Assembly (NCBI RefSeq): GCF_004745595.1
Contig: NZ_SRLH01000003.1
Span: forward strand, 124,001 to 188,000
Reading direction: 5' to 3'
DNA length: 64,000 nt
DNA from: Flavobacterium humi
Lineage (GTDB): Bacteria > Bacteroidota > Bacteroidia > Flavobacteriales > Flavobacteriaceae
The notes below the pieces were generated by a model, which worked only from the letters and a program-made list of their open reading frames with translations, was not told where the DNA came from and made no database searches. Position numbers and translations under genes: made by a program. Each line of letters starts with the position of its first letter. Within the stretch, counting starts at the first letter, position 1. Below, piece after piece: positions 17,563-27,545 of this stretch.

Positions 17563-19167
17563 ATGAGAAAAATCAAAATACCAGGTTTCGGCTTTGTTTT
17601 CTGTTTGCTGCTACTGGTGGCGAGCTGTGCTAAAAGAGGCACGATTACCGGTGGCGATAAAGATACTACCCCTCCTAAAATCATATCCAGTTCTCCTGCG
17701 AATTTTTCAACAAACTTTGACAAAAAAACAATCAAGATAACCTTTGATGAATATGTCAAGGTCAAAGACCTGCAAAAAAACCTGATCGTTTCCCCACCGA
17801 TGAAAATCCCTGTGACGGTATTGCCTCAAGGGATAGCCAGCAAAAACCTGATCATAAAAATCAACGATACCTTGCGGGCCAACACCACATATAGCTTCAA
17901 TTTCGGGCAAAGCATCACAGACAATAACGAAGGAAATGTACTCAAGCAGCTGAAATATGTGTTTTCCACCGGCGCGTTTGTCGATTCCCTTTCTGTGGAA
18001 GGAACCATCAAGGATTCTTACGAAAAAGAAACCGAATCCTTTGTCAATGTAATGCTTTATGAAGTAGACTCCAATTTCAATGATTCGATTATTTACAAAG
18101 AAACGCCGCGTTATATCACGAGTACTTCAGACAGTTTAAAAACATTTAAGATCGATAATGTAAAAGCTGGGCAATACCGCCTGATTGCGTTAAAAGAAAA
18201 ACCGGACAATTATAAATTTGATCCCAAAAGAGACAAAATCGCTTTCTACGACAAAACGATTACGGTTCCGGACAAGGCTATTTTTGAACTGGAACTGTTT
18301 AAGGAAACGCCGGAATTTGACAGCAAAAAACCTGTACAGGCCTCGGCAAACCGTATAATTGCAGGTTATGAAGGTGATGCAAAAGAATTAAAAATAGACG
18401 TAAAACAGCGCAATAACCCTGTAAGGACAATCCTGACCAAATATGCCGGTAAAGATTCGGTCCAGGTTTGGTTCCAGCCTATAAAAAACGATTCATTGCA
18501 ACTTATGGTCCAAAACGGGAAGTACCAAAAAGGATTTTCAGTCCGGTTAGGAAACCAGAAACAGGATACGTTAAGGCTTTCCCTTAAACAAAATGCCATT
18601 TTGAGGCTGAACGACCATTTCGCCATCACATCGGCAACTCCCCTTGAAAAATGGGACGTTGCAAAAATGAAGTTGTTTAAAAAAGATTCTTCGGCTGTCG
18701 CTTTCAAAACCAATTATGACGCATTTAATCAGAATCTGGAAGTTTTATTTGACAAAGATCCTGATGAAAAATATACTTTTTCGTTGCTGCCAAATGCTGT
18801 AGAAGATTACCTGGGCCAAAAAAACGACAGCTTGTCTTTTTCGTTTTCCACCAAAAACCCGGCCGATTACGGAAACCTGAAGCTAAATCTGCAAAAAGTA
18901 AAATCCTATCCTGTCATTGTTGAGCTGACGGATGCCAAAGGCAAGGTTTTGGCTTCTGCCTCTTCCGAAACCTCCACAGTCGAATTCCTGCTGTTGGAAC
19001 CTCAGAAATATTCATTGCGGGTTATTTACGATGAAAACAAGAACGGGAAACGCGATTCCGGGAATTACCTCAAAAGACAGCAGCCGGAAGAAGTCATCCA
19101 TTACCCGTCGGAAATTGATGTCAGGGCAAATTGGGATGTCAATCAGGATGTTGACCTTAGCAACTAA
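17563..19167 (+). CDS. Lipoprotein with N-terminal bacterial Ig-like (Big_5) domain
   Basis: A 534-residue lipoprotein. The signal peptide ends in the lipobox LVASC with Cys22 as the lipidation site. Residues about 35-135 (DTTPPKIISSSPANFSTNF...) match the Big_5 Ig-like fold of flavobacterial envelope proteins. The rest is a repetitive beta-rich region without catalytic motifs, ending in a Cna-B-like stretch (LRVIYDENKNGKRDSGNY). The residues after Cys22 (AKRG) are not acidic, so surface export by the lipoprotein export signal is not predicted. The stop codon overlaps the end of the convergent amidase gene by 4 bp. The role is unknown. Confidence 0.85.
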   Translation: MRKIKIPGFGFVFCLLLLVASCAKRGTITGGDKDTTPPKIISSSPANFSTNFDKKTIKITFDEYVKVKDLQKNLIVSPPMKIPVTVLPQGIASKNLIIKINDTLRANTTYSFNFGQSITDNNEGNVLKQLKYVFSTGAFVDSLSVEGTIKDSYEKETESFVNVMLYEVDSNFNDSIIYKETPRYITSTSDSLKTFKIDNVKAGQYRLIALKEKPDNYKFDPKRDKIAFYDKTITVPDKAIFELELFKETPEFDSKKPVQASANRIIAGYEGDAKELKIDVKQRNNPVRTILTKYAGKDSVQVWFQPIKNDSLQLMVQNGKYQKGFSVRLGNQKQDTLRLSLKQNAILRLNDHFAITSATPLEKWDVAKMKLFKKDSSAVAFKTNYDAFNQNLEVLFDKDPDEKYTFSLLPNAVEDYLGQKNDSLSFSFSTKNPADYGNLKLNLQKVKSYPVIVELTDAKGKVLASASSETSTVEFLLLEPQKYSLRVIYDENKNGKRDSGNYLKRQQPEEVIHYPSEIDVRANWDVNQDVDLSN

Positions 19168-19928
19168 CCTAGCGTAAATGCATCTCTATCGTTCAGGAAA
19201 TTGAGTTTTGCCCTGGTATCCAACATGGCTTGCCAGTCTAGTTCTACCATAAAAACAGCTTCGTCTTCTTGTGGTTCCAACAGGTAATTCCCAAGGAAAT
19301 CTACAACTTGCGAATGGCCTATGTAGTCCAGGTTATTGTCGTCTTTCCCTACTCTGTTGACTCCAATAGTGTAGCACATATTTTCGATGGCACGTGCCTT
19401 GAGTAAAGAATCCCAGGCGAGCATACGTGGTTTTGGCCAGTTGGCAACGTAAATCAGTACATCGTACCCTTCCGTATTCCGGGAAAAAACCGGGAAGCGC
19501 AAATCATAACAGATAAGCGGGCAGATCGTAAATCCTTTATACTCGATGAGCAATTTTTCCTTCCCCGAAGCATATACTTTGTCTTCCCCGGCCAGGGAAA
19601 ACAAATGCCTTTTGTCATAGGTTTTTATATCACCCGAAGGAAAGACAAAAAGCAGCCGGTTGTAAAAATGCCCTTCATCCTTAATGACCAGGCTTCCGGT
19701 AATGGCACAGTTTTGGGCTTTCGCCAAAGCGACCATCCAAGAAACCGTTTCTCCCTGCATCGTTTCAGCTACTGCATCAGGATTCATGGTAAATCCTGTG
19801 GCAAACATTTCCGGCAATACAACCAGGTCTGCAGTGGAAGCCATCCCGTGGATCTTTTCTTCAAAATAGTTCCGGTTTGCTTCCGGTGTTTCCCACACCA
19901 AAGGTGATTGGACTAAGGCTATTTTCAT
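19164..19928 (-). CDS. Nitrilase-superfamily amidase (omega-amidase / YafV-like)
   Basis: A 254-residue carbon-nitrogen hydrolase. The Glu-Lys-Cys triad is Glu40 (VVLPEMFATGF), Lys106 (YDKRHLF) and Cys140 (PLICYDLRFP). The closest known function for this type is omega-amidase, which hydrolyses alpha-ketoglutaramate or ketosuccinamate from transamination of Gln and Asn and thereby repairs metabolites. The FATGF motif supports the Nit2/YafV subgroup. It starts one base after the end of the GH92 gene and probably shares its transcript, although no functional link is apparent. Its 3' end overlaps the convergent lipoprotein gene. Confidence 0.92.
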   Translation of the reverse strand: MKIALVQSPLVWETPEANRNYFEEKIHGMASTADLVVLPEMFATGFTMNPDAVAETMQGETVSWMVALAKAQNCAITGSLVIKDEGHFYNRLLFVFPSGDIKTYDKRHLFSLAGEDKVYASGKEKLLIEYKGFTICPLICYDLRFPVFSRNTEGYDVLIYVANWPKPRMLAWDSLLKARAIENMCYTIGVNRVGKDDNNLDYIGHSQVVDFLGNYLLEPQEDEAVFMVELDWQAMLDTRAKLNFLNDRDAFTLG

Positions 19929-19929
19929 G

Positions 19930-22716
19930 TTATTTTACAGTTATTTCGTCAATAAATATATAGGCATCCCCTCCCGCGCCCTGATGCCACTCCGGCAATT
20001 TACCGAAATTATAGGCTTTCACTTTAATATAATGTGCCGCCACCGGGGTAAGGGTTGTTTTAAAATCAATAATCTTCGTTTCTGTTTCTTTGGGATCGAG
20101 CGTATTTTCAATGGTTTTGACCAGGGTGAAAGTAACATTGTCGGGCGAAGTGTAGAATTCGACTTTTTTCGGCATGACAATCCAGGCACGGCTGTCCTGA
20201 AGGAAATTAGCCGAAAGTTGGGAAACTTTTTGTTCCTTCTGCAAATTGATCACACATTCAAAATCCTGGCTTTGGTAACCCTGCCAATCTCCTTTTCGCC
20301 AGTTTTCGGAACCAAAAATACCGTCAATAAGGCCTTCTGCACCACCGGCATGGTATTGCGGGTTGTATTTCGATTGGATAGTGATCGTGTAATTGTTTGG
20401 TTTTTTGAAAAATCGGGCAGAAATCGTATCGCTTTGATTCCCAAAAGCATCTCTTGAGTAGAATTCGATTGTAGCCGACTCGGTCAAAATCAATTCTTTA
20501 TTAAACTTATTAAATCCTGAGCCATTTGTATTATAAAAGTATTCTACTTTTTTAAGATGCGAATCAAACGAAACACTTAATTTATCCTTAAAAGATTTAC
20601 TTTCCGCCTTAATAACCGGAACTGAAAGATAATTTTCTTTCTGAATGAATTTGACCGCTTCCTTATCCTTATTAATTCCAAAATCCCTTAAGAAACTGGC
20701 ATTGATTGTTTTGTTTATTTCTCCATACTTCCCATTCCCAAAATCAACTTTTATGTTCTCAAAAAAAGGCTTTACCGTTGCCCACTGATTTTGACCAGGA
20801 GTCACATTATAAATACCCATACTACTCAATACATACCAGGCGCTCATTTGCCCGCAATCTTCATTGCCAATCAAACCGTCTGGAGCATTTTTATAGAATT
20901 TATTTAGGATGTAATGCACTTTTTCTCTCGTTTTCCCAGGATTATTAATATAGTCATACAAATAAACCATATGATGGCTTGGCTCGTTCCCATGAGCGTA
21001 TTGGCCAATTAAACCGGTTACGTCCGCTTGTTCGCGACCCGTTGTTTTGGATTCACCATTAAACATTTCGTCGAGTTTGGCTTCAAATTCTGTTACTCCT
21101 CCATAGGCTTCAATCATACCCGGAATGTCCTGAGGCACGAAAAAAGAGTATTGCCAGGAATTCCCTTCGGTAAAATTATTGTTGATTTCCCGGGCATCAA
21201 AAGGTTTGTCCCAGCCACCGTTTTTCTTCGGGCGCATAAATTTGGTATCCCAATCAAAAATATTTTTCCAGTTTTGGGAACGTTTCATAAAATAATTGTA
21301 ATCGTCCTTTTTGTTCAGAATGAGTGCCATTTGCGCGATACACCAGTCATCATAAGCATATTCGACAGTTTTGGAAACACTTTCGTGCTCGTCATCCATG
21401 GCAATGAAACCATTCTTTTTGTAGGCAGCCAAACCCAAATGATCGAGCATTGCACTGTGTTTTGCAGCTTCGAATGCTTTCTCGTAATCAAAACCCGGAA
21501 TGCCTTTCGCCATAGCATCGGCCATTACGGAAACAGAATGGTATCCGATCATGCAATCTGTTTCGTTGGAAGCCAATTCCCAAACCGGAAGCCTTCCGCC
21601 CTGCTCGTATTGCTTAAGGAACGTATTGATGAAATCAGCAGTCCTTTTCTTTTCGATCAGCGTATACAAAGGGTGTGCTCCGCGGAACGTGTCCCAAAGC
21701 GAGAATACGGAATAATAGTCAAACCCTTGTGCCTGATGGATCTTGTTGTCCCTTCCGCGGTATTTCCCGTCGATATCCTGGGCAATATTAGGCTGTGACA
21801 TCGTGTGGTATAAAGCCGTATAAAAGATGGTCAATTTGTCTTTTTCAGCCGAAGTGATTTCGATTTTTGACAATTCGGTATTCCAAAGCTGCGCTGCTTT
21901 TTGTTTTACCGTATTGAAATCCCAACCCTTGATTTCGGACATGTTTAAAGCTGCACCATCATAACCTGTCGGGGAAAGCGATACCTTTACAAGGATTTTT
22001 TCGCCTTTTTTCACTTCTTTGGAAAAACTGATTTTCAGTTCTGTACCGGAATACGTTCCTTCTTTTGGGTCTCCATTCGATTTTACTTTTGTGATTTTCA
22101 TCGGAGTATTAAATTCGATACGGGCAAAAACATATTGGTCTTTAGCCCAAGCTTCGCTCCTGCGCAGGATTTCAATGGTTTTGGCATCGATAACCCTAAC
22201 CTCGCCGTACAATAATTTGTCCCTATGGTTCAAATCCAGGATAATATTAGCCTGGCCGCTTCTGGTGAAACTATATTGATGGAAACCTACGCGGGCCGAA
22301 GACGTCAGACTGACATCGATAGCATGCTTGTCCAAAGTCACGGAATAGAAACCGGCAGAAGATTTCTCGTTGTTATGGGAGAATGCGGAAGAATATTCTT
22401 TGGGATCAAAAGTAGGCTCGCCCATTGTTGGCATGAGCATAATATCTCCGTAATCGGTACATCCGGTCCCGTTTAAATGCGTATGTGAAAAACCATAAAT
22501 CACCGAATCATCGTAATGATAACCCGAACAACCGTCCCAACTTCCGTCTATGCGGGTATCGGGCGACAATTGCACCATCCCGAAGGGCACGGTAGCACCC
22601 GGATATGTGTGGCCGTGGCCTCCTGTCCCAATCATAGGATTGACATATTGACTGTAATTCTGGCCTACTAGCAAGGACGTAAAAAAGAGTAGTAATAAAG
22701 AGAACCTGGTTTTCAT
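19930..22716 (-). CDS. GH92 family alpha-mannosidase with C-terminal F5/8C-like domain
   Basis: A 928-residue exported glycoside hydrolase. The signal peptide is MKTRFSLLLLFFTSLLVGQ. GH92 hallmarks are NPMIGTGGHGHTYPGATVPF near residue 27, YGFSHTHLNGTGCTDYGDI, the acid-bearing GNEDCGQMSAWYVLSSMGIY about two thirds in, and TEGNSWQYSFFVPQD. GH92 enzymes are calcium-dependent exo-alpha-mannosidases acting on host or yeast glycans. Residues about 780-928 look like a discoidin (F5/8 type C) sugar-binding module, making the protein longer than a bare GH92. There are no SusC/SusD genes next to it, so it is not in a classical polysaccharide utilisation locus. Confidence 0.95.
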   Translation of the reverse strand: MKTRFSLLLLFFTSLLVGQNYSQYVNPMIGTGGHGHTYPGATVPFGMVQLSPDTRIDGSWDGCSGYHYDDSVIYGFSHTHLNGTGCTDYGDIMLMPTMGEPTFDPKEYSSAFSHNNEKSSAGFYSVTLDKHAIDVSLTSSARVGFHQYSFTRSGQANIILDLNHRDKLLYGEVRVIDAKTIEILRRSEAWAKDQYVFARIEFNTPMKITKVKSNGDPKEGTYSGTELKISFSKEVKKGEKILVKVSLSPTGYDGAALNMSEIKGWDFNTVKQKAAQLWNTELSKIEITSAEKDKLTIFYTALYHTMSQPNIAQDIDGKYRGRDNKIHQAQGFDYYSVFSLWDTFRGAHPLYTLIEKKRTADFINTFLKQYEQGGRLPVWELASNETDCMIGYHSVSVMADAMAKGIPGFDYEKAFEAAKHSAMLDHLGLAAYKKNGFIAMDDEHESVSKTVEYAYDDWCIAQMALILNKKDDYNYFMKRSQNWKNIFDWDTKFMRPKKNGGWDKPFDAREINNNFTEGNSWQYSFFVPQDIPGMIEAYGGVTEFEAKLDEMFNGESKTTGREQADVTGLIGQYAHGNEPSHHMVYLYDYINNPGKTREKVHYILNKFYKNAPDGLIGNEDCGQMSAWYVLSSMGIYNVTPGQNQWATVKPFFENIKVDFGNGKYGEINKTINASFLRDFGINKDKEAVKFIQKENYLSVPVIKAESKSFKDKLSVSFDSHLKKVEYFYNTNGSGFNKFNKELILTESATIEFYSRDAFGNQSDTISARFFKKPNNYTITIQSKYNPQYHAGGAEGLIDGIFGSENWRKGDWQGYQSQDFECVINLQKEQKVSQLSANFLQDSRAWIVMPKKVEFYTSPDNVTFTLVKTIENTLDPKETETKIIDFKTTLTPVAAHYIKVKAYNFGKLPEWHQGAGGDAYIFIDEITVK

Positions 22717-22740
22717 TGTTGTAGTTTAGTTAGTTGCAAC

Positions 22741-22748
22741 CAAAGATA
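22741..22748 (-). promoter_or_regulatory. -7 promoter box of the GH92 gene
   Basis: The minus strand reads TATCTTTG, perfect match, 24 nt before the GH92 ATG and directly after the sdh terminator. Confidence 0.5.
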
Positions 22749-22749
22749 A

Positions 22750-22783
22750 AAAAAACGCATTCAAATTAATGAATGCGTTTTTA
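22750..22783 (-). terminator. Intrinsic terminator of sdhCAB
   Basis: Perfect 12-bp stem AAAACGCATTCA (22752-22763) / TGAATGCGTTTT (22770-22781) with a 6-nt loop, T-flanked on the minus strand. Confidence 0.9.
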
Positions 22784-22802
22784 TATAATTTAAGCCATGC
22801 TT

Positions 22803-23564
22803 TTATTTCATGCTTGCTTTTAGGTATTCCCTGTTCATACGGGCAATGTTTTCTAAAGAAATCCCTTTTGGGCATTCGATTTCACAAGCTCCTGTATTGG
22901 TACAGTTACCAAATCCTTCTTCATCCATTTGACGGACCATGTTCAGGACACGGGTAGCCGCTTCTACTTTTCCTTGCGGCAATAAAGCATATTGCGATAC
23001 TTTTGCCCCAACAAACAACATCGCAGAACCATTCTTGCAAGTGGCCACACAAGCCCCGCAACCGATACAGGCTGCTGCTTCAAACGATTTGTCCGCATCG
23101 TTCTTATTGATTGGCGTAGCATTCGCATCTATGGTATTTCCCGAAGTGTTTACCGAAACGAAACCTCCTGCCTGCTGGATCCTGTCGAAAGAACTTCTGT
23201 CTACCACCAAATCCTTGATTACCGGGAACGCCTTGCTTCTCCATGGTTCAACAAAAATAGTATCCCCGTCCTTAAACATCCTCATGTGCAACTGACATGT
23301 GGTAATACCGGTATCCGGACCGTGCGCCCTTCCGTTGATGTAAAGGGAACACATTCCGCAGATTCCTTCACGACAGTCATGGTCGAAAGCGATCGGCTCG
23401 GTTTTTTCATTGATTAATTGTTCGTTCAATTGGTCTAACATTTCCAAAAACGAACTCGCAGTAGAAACATTATCTAATTTATAAGTTTCCATGCTCCCTT
23501 TCGATTTGGCGTTTTTCTGACGCCAGATTTTAAGGTTTATATTGATATTTTTTGCTGAAGACAT
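22803..23564 (-). CDS. sdhB: Succinate dehydrogenase / fumarate reductase iron-sulfur subunit
   Basis: A 253-residue three-cluster protein. The N-terminal ferredoxin domain has [10 protein letters not shown] and the later TTCQLHM for the [2Fe-2S] cluster. [11 protein letters not shown] and [15 protein letters not shown] bind the [4Fe-4S] and [3Fe-4S] clusters. It carries electrons from the flavin in SdhA to quinone at the membrane anchor. It is the last gene of sdhC-sdhA-sdhB, 8 bp after sdhA, and is followed by a strong terminator. Confidence 0.97.
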   Translation of the reverse strand: MSSAKNININLKIWRQKNAKSKGSMETYKLDNVSTASSFLEMLDQLNEQLINEKTEPIAFDHDCREGICGMCSLYINGRAHGPDTGITTCQLHMRMFKDGDTIFVEPWRSKAFPVIKDLVVDRSSFDRIQQAGGFVSVNTSGNTIDANATPINKNDADKSFEAAACIGCGACVATCKNGSAMLFVGAKVSQYALLPQGKVEAATRVLNMVRQMDEEGFGNCTNTGACEIECPKGISLENIARMNREYLKASMK

Positions 23565-23572
23565 AATGCTGA

Positions 23573-25582
23573 TTATTTGTAATTTCTAGCTGCGATTTTA
23601 ATAAACTCGTATTTCAATTCTTCTTTGTGAAGCTCTTCTTTACTGATGTCGTCGCCTTTGTATTCCCAGGCGCCAACGAATTTGAAATTCTCATCATCAC
23701 GAAGCGTTTCCCCTTCAGAATCCTGGTATTCTTCACGGAAGTGGCCTCCGCAAGATTCTTTACGTTGTAAGGCATCCATTGCCATCAATTGTCCTAATTC
23801 GATGAAATCTGCCACACGAAGTGCTTTTTCCAATTCAGGATTCAATTCGTCTGCACTTCCCGGAACATAAACATCACTGTGGAATTCTTTTTTCAATAAT
23901 GCGATTTCTTCAATTGCTTCTTTCAATCCTTGCTCGTTACGCCCCATACCTACTTTATTCCACATGATGTGGCCCAATTCCTTATGGAAATGATCTACGG
24001 ATTTTGTACCGTTATTACCCAGGAACTTATTAATCAGCTCTTTAACCCTGTTCTCAGCTTCTGCAAATTCAGGCAGGTCTGTAGAAATTTTACCGGTCCT
24101 GATTTCATCTGCCAGATAATCCGAAACGGTGTAAGGCAATACGAAATAACCATCTGCAAGACCTTGCATCAAGGCAGAAGCTCCCAAACGGTTCGCCCCG
24201 TGGTCAGAGAAATTGGCCTCTCCGGCTACGAAACAGCCCGGAATGGTAGACTGCAGGTTATAATCTACCCAAACACCACCCATGGTATAGTGGACCGCCG
24301 GGTAAATTTTCATTGGTGTCTCATATGGATTCTCGTCGGTAATTTTTTGGTACATGGTAAACAAGTTACCATATTTTTCCTCCAGCCATTGTTTCCCTAA
24401 AGCGGTAATTTCTTCTGCTGTAGGATTGTGGTTCCCTTTGGCATATGCCGATTGCTTCCCTTTAGTTTGGATTTCAGTAGAGAAATCTAAATAAACTCCT
24501 TCATTAGTAGCATTCCCTTCAATTCCATGGCCTGCATCGCAAACTTCTTTTGCTGCTCTCGAAGCCACATCACGAGGTACTAAATTTCCAAATGCCGGAT
24601 ATTTTCTTTCTAAGTAATAATCCCTGTCATCTTCCGCAATTTGCGTCGGTTTTAATTTTCCAGCCCTGATCGCTTCCGCATCTTCTTTTTTCTTCGGAAC
24701 CCAGATACGTCCTGAATTTCGTAATGATTCGGACATCAGGGTCAGTTTGGATTGGTTGATTCCATGAACAGGAATACAAGTTGGGTGGATCTGAACATAA
24801 CAAGGATTGGCAAATGCAGCTCCCTGCTTGTGGATCTTCCAACCGGCGGTCACGTTGCTTCCCATCGCATTGGTAGAAAGGAAATAAACGTTTCCGTATC
24901 CTCCTGATGCGATAATTACAGCATGCGCCGAATGTCTTTCAATCTCTCCGGTAATTAAGTTACGGGCAATAATCCCACGGGCTTTTCCGTCTACTTTAAC
25001 CAGGTCAAGCATTTCGTGGCGGTTGAACATCTGGACACGGCCTAAACCGATCTGTCTTGATATGGCCGAATAAGCGCCCAGCAACAATTGCTGTCCTGTC
25101 TGTCCTGCCGCATAAAATGTACGTTGTACCTGCGTCCCACCAAACGAACGGTTGTCAAGCAATCCGCCGTAATCACGGGCAAAAGGAACTCCCTGCGCCA
25201 CGCACTGGTCGATAATATTTCCTGAAACCTCAGCTAAACGGTGTACGTTCGCTTCACGGGCTCTGTAATCTCCTCCTTTAATAGTGTCATAAAACAACCT
25301 GTAGATACTGTCACCGTCATTTTGGTAATTCTTAGCTGCATTGATACCTCCTTGTGCTGCAATCGAGTGCGCACGGCGTGGAGAATCCTGAAAACAGAAT
25401 GCCTTCACATTATAACCCATCTCGCCAAGCGACGCGGCGGCGGCGGCTCCTGCCAAACCTGTACCTACAACGATAACATCAATTTTAGGCCTGTTGTTCG
25501 GGGCAACTAATTTTAGGTGATTTTTATGGTTAGTCCATTTCTCTGAAATAGAACCTTCTGGAATTTTTGAATCTAACTTCAT
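23573..25582 (-). CDS. sdhA: Succinate dehydrogenase / fumarate reductase flavoprotein subunit
   Basis: A 669-residue flavoprotein. The dinucleotide-binding motif is [19 protein letters not shown] near residue 37. [15 protein letters not shown] carries the His expected to bind FAD covalently, and [11 protein letters not shown] plus [19 protein letters not shown] are conserved core segments. It interconverts succinate and fumarate on the cytoplasmic face of the inner membrane in complex II. Lengths and order C-A-B match the Bacteroidota complex, which resembles epsilonproteobacterial fumarate reductases. The spacing is 4 bp from sdhC and 8 bp to sdhB. Confidence 0.98.
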   Translation of the reverse strand: MKLDSKIPEGSISEKWTNHKNHLKLVAPNNRPKIDVIVVGTGLAGAAAAASLGEMGYNVKAFCFQDSPRRAHSIAAQGGINAAKNYQNDGDSIYRLFYDTIKGGDYRAREANVHRLAEVSGNIIDQCVAQGVPFARDYGGLLDNRSFGGTQVQRTFYAAGQTGQQLLLGAYSAISRQIGLGRVQMFNRHEMLDLVKVDGKARGIIARNLITGEIERHSAHAVIIASGGYGNVYFLSTNAMGSNVTAGWKIHKQGAAFANPCYVQIHPTCIPVHGINQSKLTLMSESLRNSGRIWVPKKKEDAEAIRAGKLKPTQIAEDDRDYYLERKYPAFGNLVPRDVASRAAKEVCDAGHGIEGNATNEGVYLDFSTEIQTKGKQSAYAKGNHNPTAEEITALGKQWLEEKYGNLFTMYQKITDENPYETPMKIYPAVHYTMGGVWVDYNLQSTIPGCFVAGEANFSDHGANRLGASALMQGLADGYFVLPYTVSDYLADEIRTGKISTDLPEFAEAENRVKELINKFLGNNGTKSVDHFHKELGHIMWNKVGMGRNEQGLKEAIEEIALLKKEFHSDVYVPGSADELNPELEKALRVADFIELGQLMAMDALQRKESCGGHFREEYQDSEGETLRDDENFKFVGAWEYKGDDISKEELHKEELKYEFIKIAARNYK

Positions 25583-25586
25583 ATAA

Positions 25587-26411
25587 TTAATGCTTTAGAA
25601 TAAAATTAAAATGGATACAAACCGGAATAATTGCAAACAACAAAGGAACAATGATGGCAAATAATTTTCCGAACGTTTTTAGGGCCGGCGTGAATTTATT
25701 GTTCACACCCAATGATTGGAAAGCACTTTGGAATCCGTGCAATAAATGGAATGCTAAAACTCCCATTGCCAATACGTATAATATCGTAAAGATCAATCCG
25801 TATTTCTCGTCTTTGAAAAACGCGAACGTGATTTTATGCAAATCCTTATAAGCCTCGCCTACTTTTACATGGGCGTTAATATCGATAAGATCTGTCTTAT
25901 TTTTCAATTCTACACCGTCTTTTGGCATATAACCTCCGGCAGTTGTGATGTAAAACTCCTGTGCCATTCCCGGCTGTACTTCAATTCGGACAGTCTGCAA
26001 CGGCATTTTTTCGTCAAAATGCATTTTGGCCCAAAAATTAACCATATGCGTTACGATAAAAACCAAAATTACCGTTCCCAGCACAGCCATATTCCTTGAA
26101 GCGGAACTGCTGTTCTTTTGCGGATTGTTCATAGCGTAGGCTATAGGGCGTGCTTTTTTGTTTTGAATGGTCAATAAAATCCCATCGACAGCATGGAATA
26201 TGATTGAAAGGTAAGTAAGGTAAGATAGTAATTTTACTGCCGGATTAGAAGTCATAAACAATGCATACTGATTGAATTTTAATGCATCGCCAAAAATTAA
26301 CTGAAGATTTCCAGCTAAGTGACCAGCTAAGAACAAGCATAAAAATAAACCTGTAAGAGCCATCCAGTATTTTTTACCAATAGACGACTTTAAAAGTGCA
26401 GATTTTGCCAT
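25587..26411 (-). CDS. sdhC: Succinate dehydrogenase cytochrome b subunit
   Basis: A 274-residue integral membrane protein with about five hydrophobic segments (near 17-37, 58-80, 108-128, 208-228 and 248-268). It holds the quinone site and haem b, with candidate haem ligands in [25 protein letters not shown] and [17 protein letters not shown] soluble loop of about 70 residues (130-200, including [17 protein letters not shown]) lies between segments three and four, presumably outside. It is the single anchor, with no sdhD, as usual for this type. It is the first gene of the operon, behind a consensus promoter. Confidence 0.95.
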   Translation of the reverse strand: MAKSALLKSSIGKKYWMALTGLFLCLFLAGHLAGNLQLIFGDALKFNQYALFMTSNPAVKLLSYLTYLSIIFHAVDGILLTIQNKKARPIAYAMNNPQKNSSSASRNMAVLGTVILVFIVTHMVNFWAKMHFDEKMPLQTVRIEVQPGMAQEFYITTAGGYMPKDGVELKNKTDLIDINAHVKVGEAYKDLHKITFAFFKDEKYGLIFTILYVLAMGVLAFHLLHGFQSAFQSLGVNNKFTPALKTFGKLFAIIVPLLFAIIPVCIHFNFILKH

Positions 26412-26449
26412 AATATTTGTTTGATTGTATAGTTTTTAAAAAATTCAAA

Positions 26450-26480
26450 CAAAAATAAGGCAATTTGAGTGTCCCCGCAA
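26450..26480 (-). promoter_or_regulatory. Promoter of sdhCAB
   Basis: On the minus strand TTG (26480-26478), a 20-nt spacer, then TATTTTTG (26457-26450), matching the Bacteroidota sigma-A consensus. The leader to the ATG is about 35 nt. Confidence 0.65.
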
Positions 26481-26505
26481 CCTTTTAGAAGTAATTTATA
26501 ATGAA

Positions 26506-26558
26506 TTTAAAGTGAGCCTGGCCCATTCCTGTTCCAGGGCTGTCAAACCCACTTTAAA
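26506..26558. repeat. Compound inverted repeat, function unknown
   Basis: Outer arms TTTAAAGTG (26506-26514) / CACTTTAAA (26550-26558) are perfect. The inner arms are AGCCTGG (26515-26521) / CCAGGGCT (26534-26541), with one bulged base, and there is an 8-nt one-sided bulge. No T run follows, so it is not a typical terminator. It lies between the end of the lipoprotein gene and the sdh promoter. Confidence 0.6.
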
Positions 26559-26581
26559 ATTGTTTTTCCAACCTTTGGAAC

Positions 26582-27454
26582 CTATCTCACGTAGCTCGGG
26601 ATAAGCCCTCTTAAGCCCATATCCACAACATTCTCACCTGCAGACGGTTCGTATTTGCCATCGGCTGTCACTTCATGCCATTCAAAACTATTGTTGATCG
26701 ATAATGATAAAGTAACGGTAACATCGGTAGTTTCATTTCCGGTAATGATCAAATTGCTGGCAAATTTACCGGTCACCACACATGATCCGGCCGGAATCGG
26801 CGAAGTGGCGGCAATAGGGTTCGGAACCGTAGTAGCGCCTGCCGGCGCCTGGCCTGAAGAAGAATACGCAAAACCTTTCAATCCAAAAGCCCAATAGCCC
26901 TGATCGCGGTTCCCGTTTACTACAAAAGGATAATTCGCTATAGTATGTGTCCCGATGTACGTTCTGAAACCTACAAAACTAGCCAGCGTCCCAACATAAT
27001 TAGCGCCTGAATTCCAAATATTTACATCATAATTCTGATAGGAAAGCGAACATCGCACCCATTCATAACTTCCTGCCGCAATATCTTTTAAAGGAATGGA
27101 AAGAAAGGCTTCATTTTCACCCACAATTTTGGCCTTGCTGAAATCGATCGCGTTTGACCCGCCCGCTCCGGTTTCCGGTGCGTGGTACAAAACAGCCCCT
27201 GCACCAAGCATCGTATTGGCATTTGGGGCAAACTCCAGGTAATGGGAACTTATGGAATTAAAAACAGGCGTCTGTGCTGCATTTCCGGCGGGAACGGCTG
27301 ACGGCTGGCCAACATTGTCCAATCTTGCCTGGGCAGGATCGAATTTAAACTTAACGATTAATTGCGGGCCTTCTTCGACAATATCATCTTTATCCGAACA
27401 GGAAAAAGAAACCATAACCAGCACCCATAACAATACCTGGATTTTAATTTTCAT
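26582..27454 (-). CDS. Lipoprotein of unknown function, probably surface-exposed
   Basis: A 290-residue lipoprotein with lipobox SFSC (Cys19) followed by SDKDD. An acidic stretch right after the Cys resembles the lipoprotein export signal that moves lipoproteins to the cell surface in Flavobacteriaceae, so surface exposure is inferred. Residues 30-60 (PQLIVKFKFDPAQARLDN) begin a beta-rich domain common to several uncharacterised Bacteroidota lipoproteins. No catalytic motif is visible. The gene is alone, between the sdh operon and the DoxX-like gene, with a perfect -7 box upstream. Confidence 0.8.
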   Translation of the reverse strand: MKIKIQVLLWVLVMVSFSCSDKDDIVEEGPQLIVKFKFDPAQARLDNVGQPSAVPAGNAAQTPVFNSISSHYLEFAPNANTMLGAGAVLYHAPETGAGGSNAIDFSKAKIVGENEAFLSIPLKDIAAGSYEWVRCSLSYQNYDVNIWNSGANYVGTLASFVGFRTYIGTHTIANYPFVVNGNRDQGYWAFGLKGFAYSSSGQAPAGATTVPNPIAATSPIPAGSCVVTGKFASNLIITGNETTDVTVTLSLSINNSFEWHEVTADGKYEPSAGENVVDMGLRGLIPSYVR

Positions 27455-27477
27455 AGCTTACGAATTTTAGGTTTCGA

Positions 27478-27485
27478 CAAATATA
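27478..27485 (-). promoter_or_regulatory. -7 promoter box of the lipoprotein gene
   Basis: The minus strand reads TATATTTG, perfect match, 23 nt before the ATG at 27454. Confidence 0.5.
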
Positions 27486-27545
27486 TACAAACTATTATTC
27501 TGCACTAACGCACTCGGTAACAACGGAAATAAAAGTCGTTTTATT

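Noticed and set aside
19164..19167. 4-bp overlap of two convergent genes as a sequencing frameshift
   Set aside because: Both proteins end naturally without loss of conserved sequence, so this is an ordinary overlap.
21028..21798. Long open frame (256 codons) on the plus strand
   Set aside because: It is antisense to the well-supported GH92 gene, lacks any family motif and reflects the codon pattern of that gene.
25587..26411. Insertion in sdhC due to a foreign element
   Set aside because: The extra loop of about 70 residues is in frame and has normal composition. As far as I recall, related flavobacterial anchors have a similar loop.
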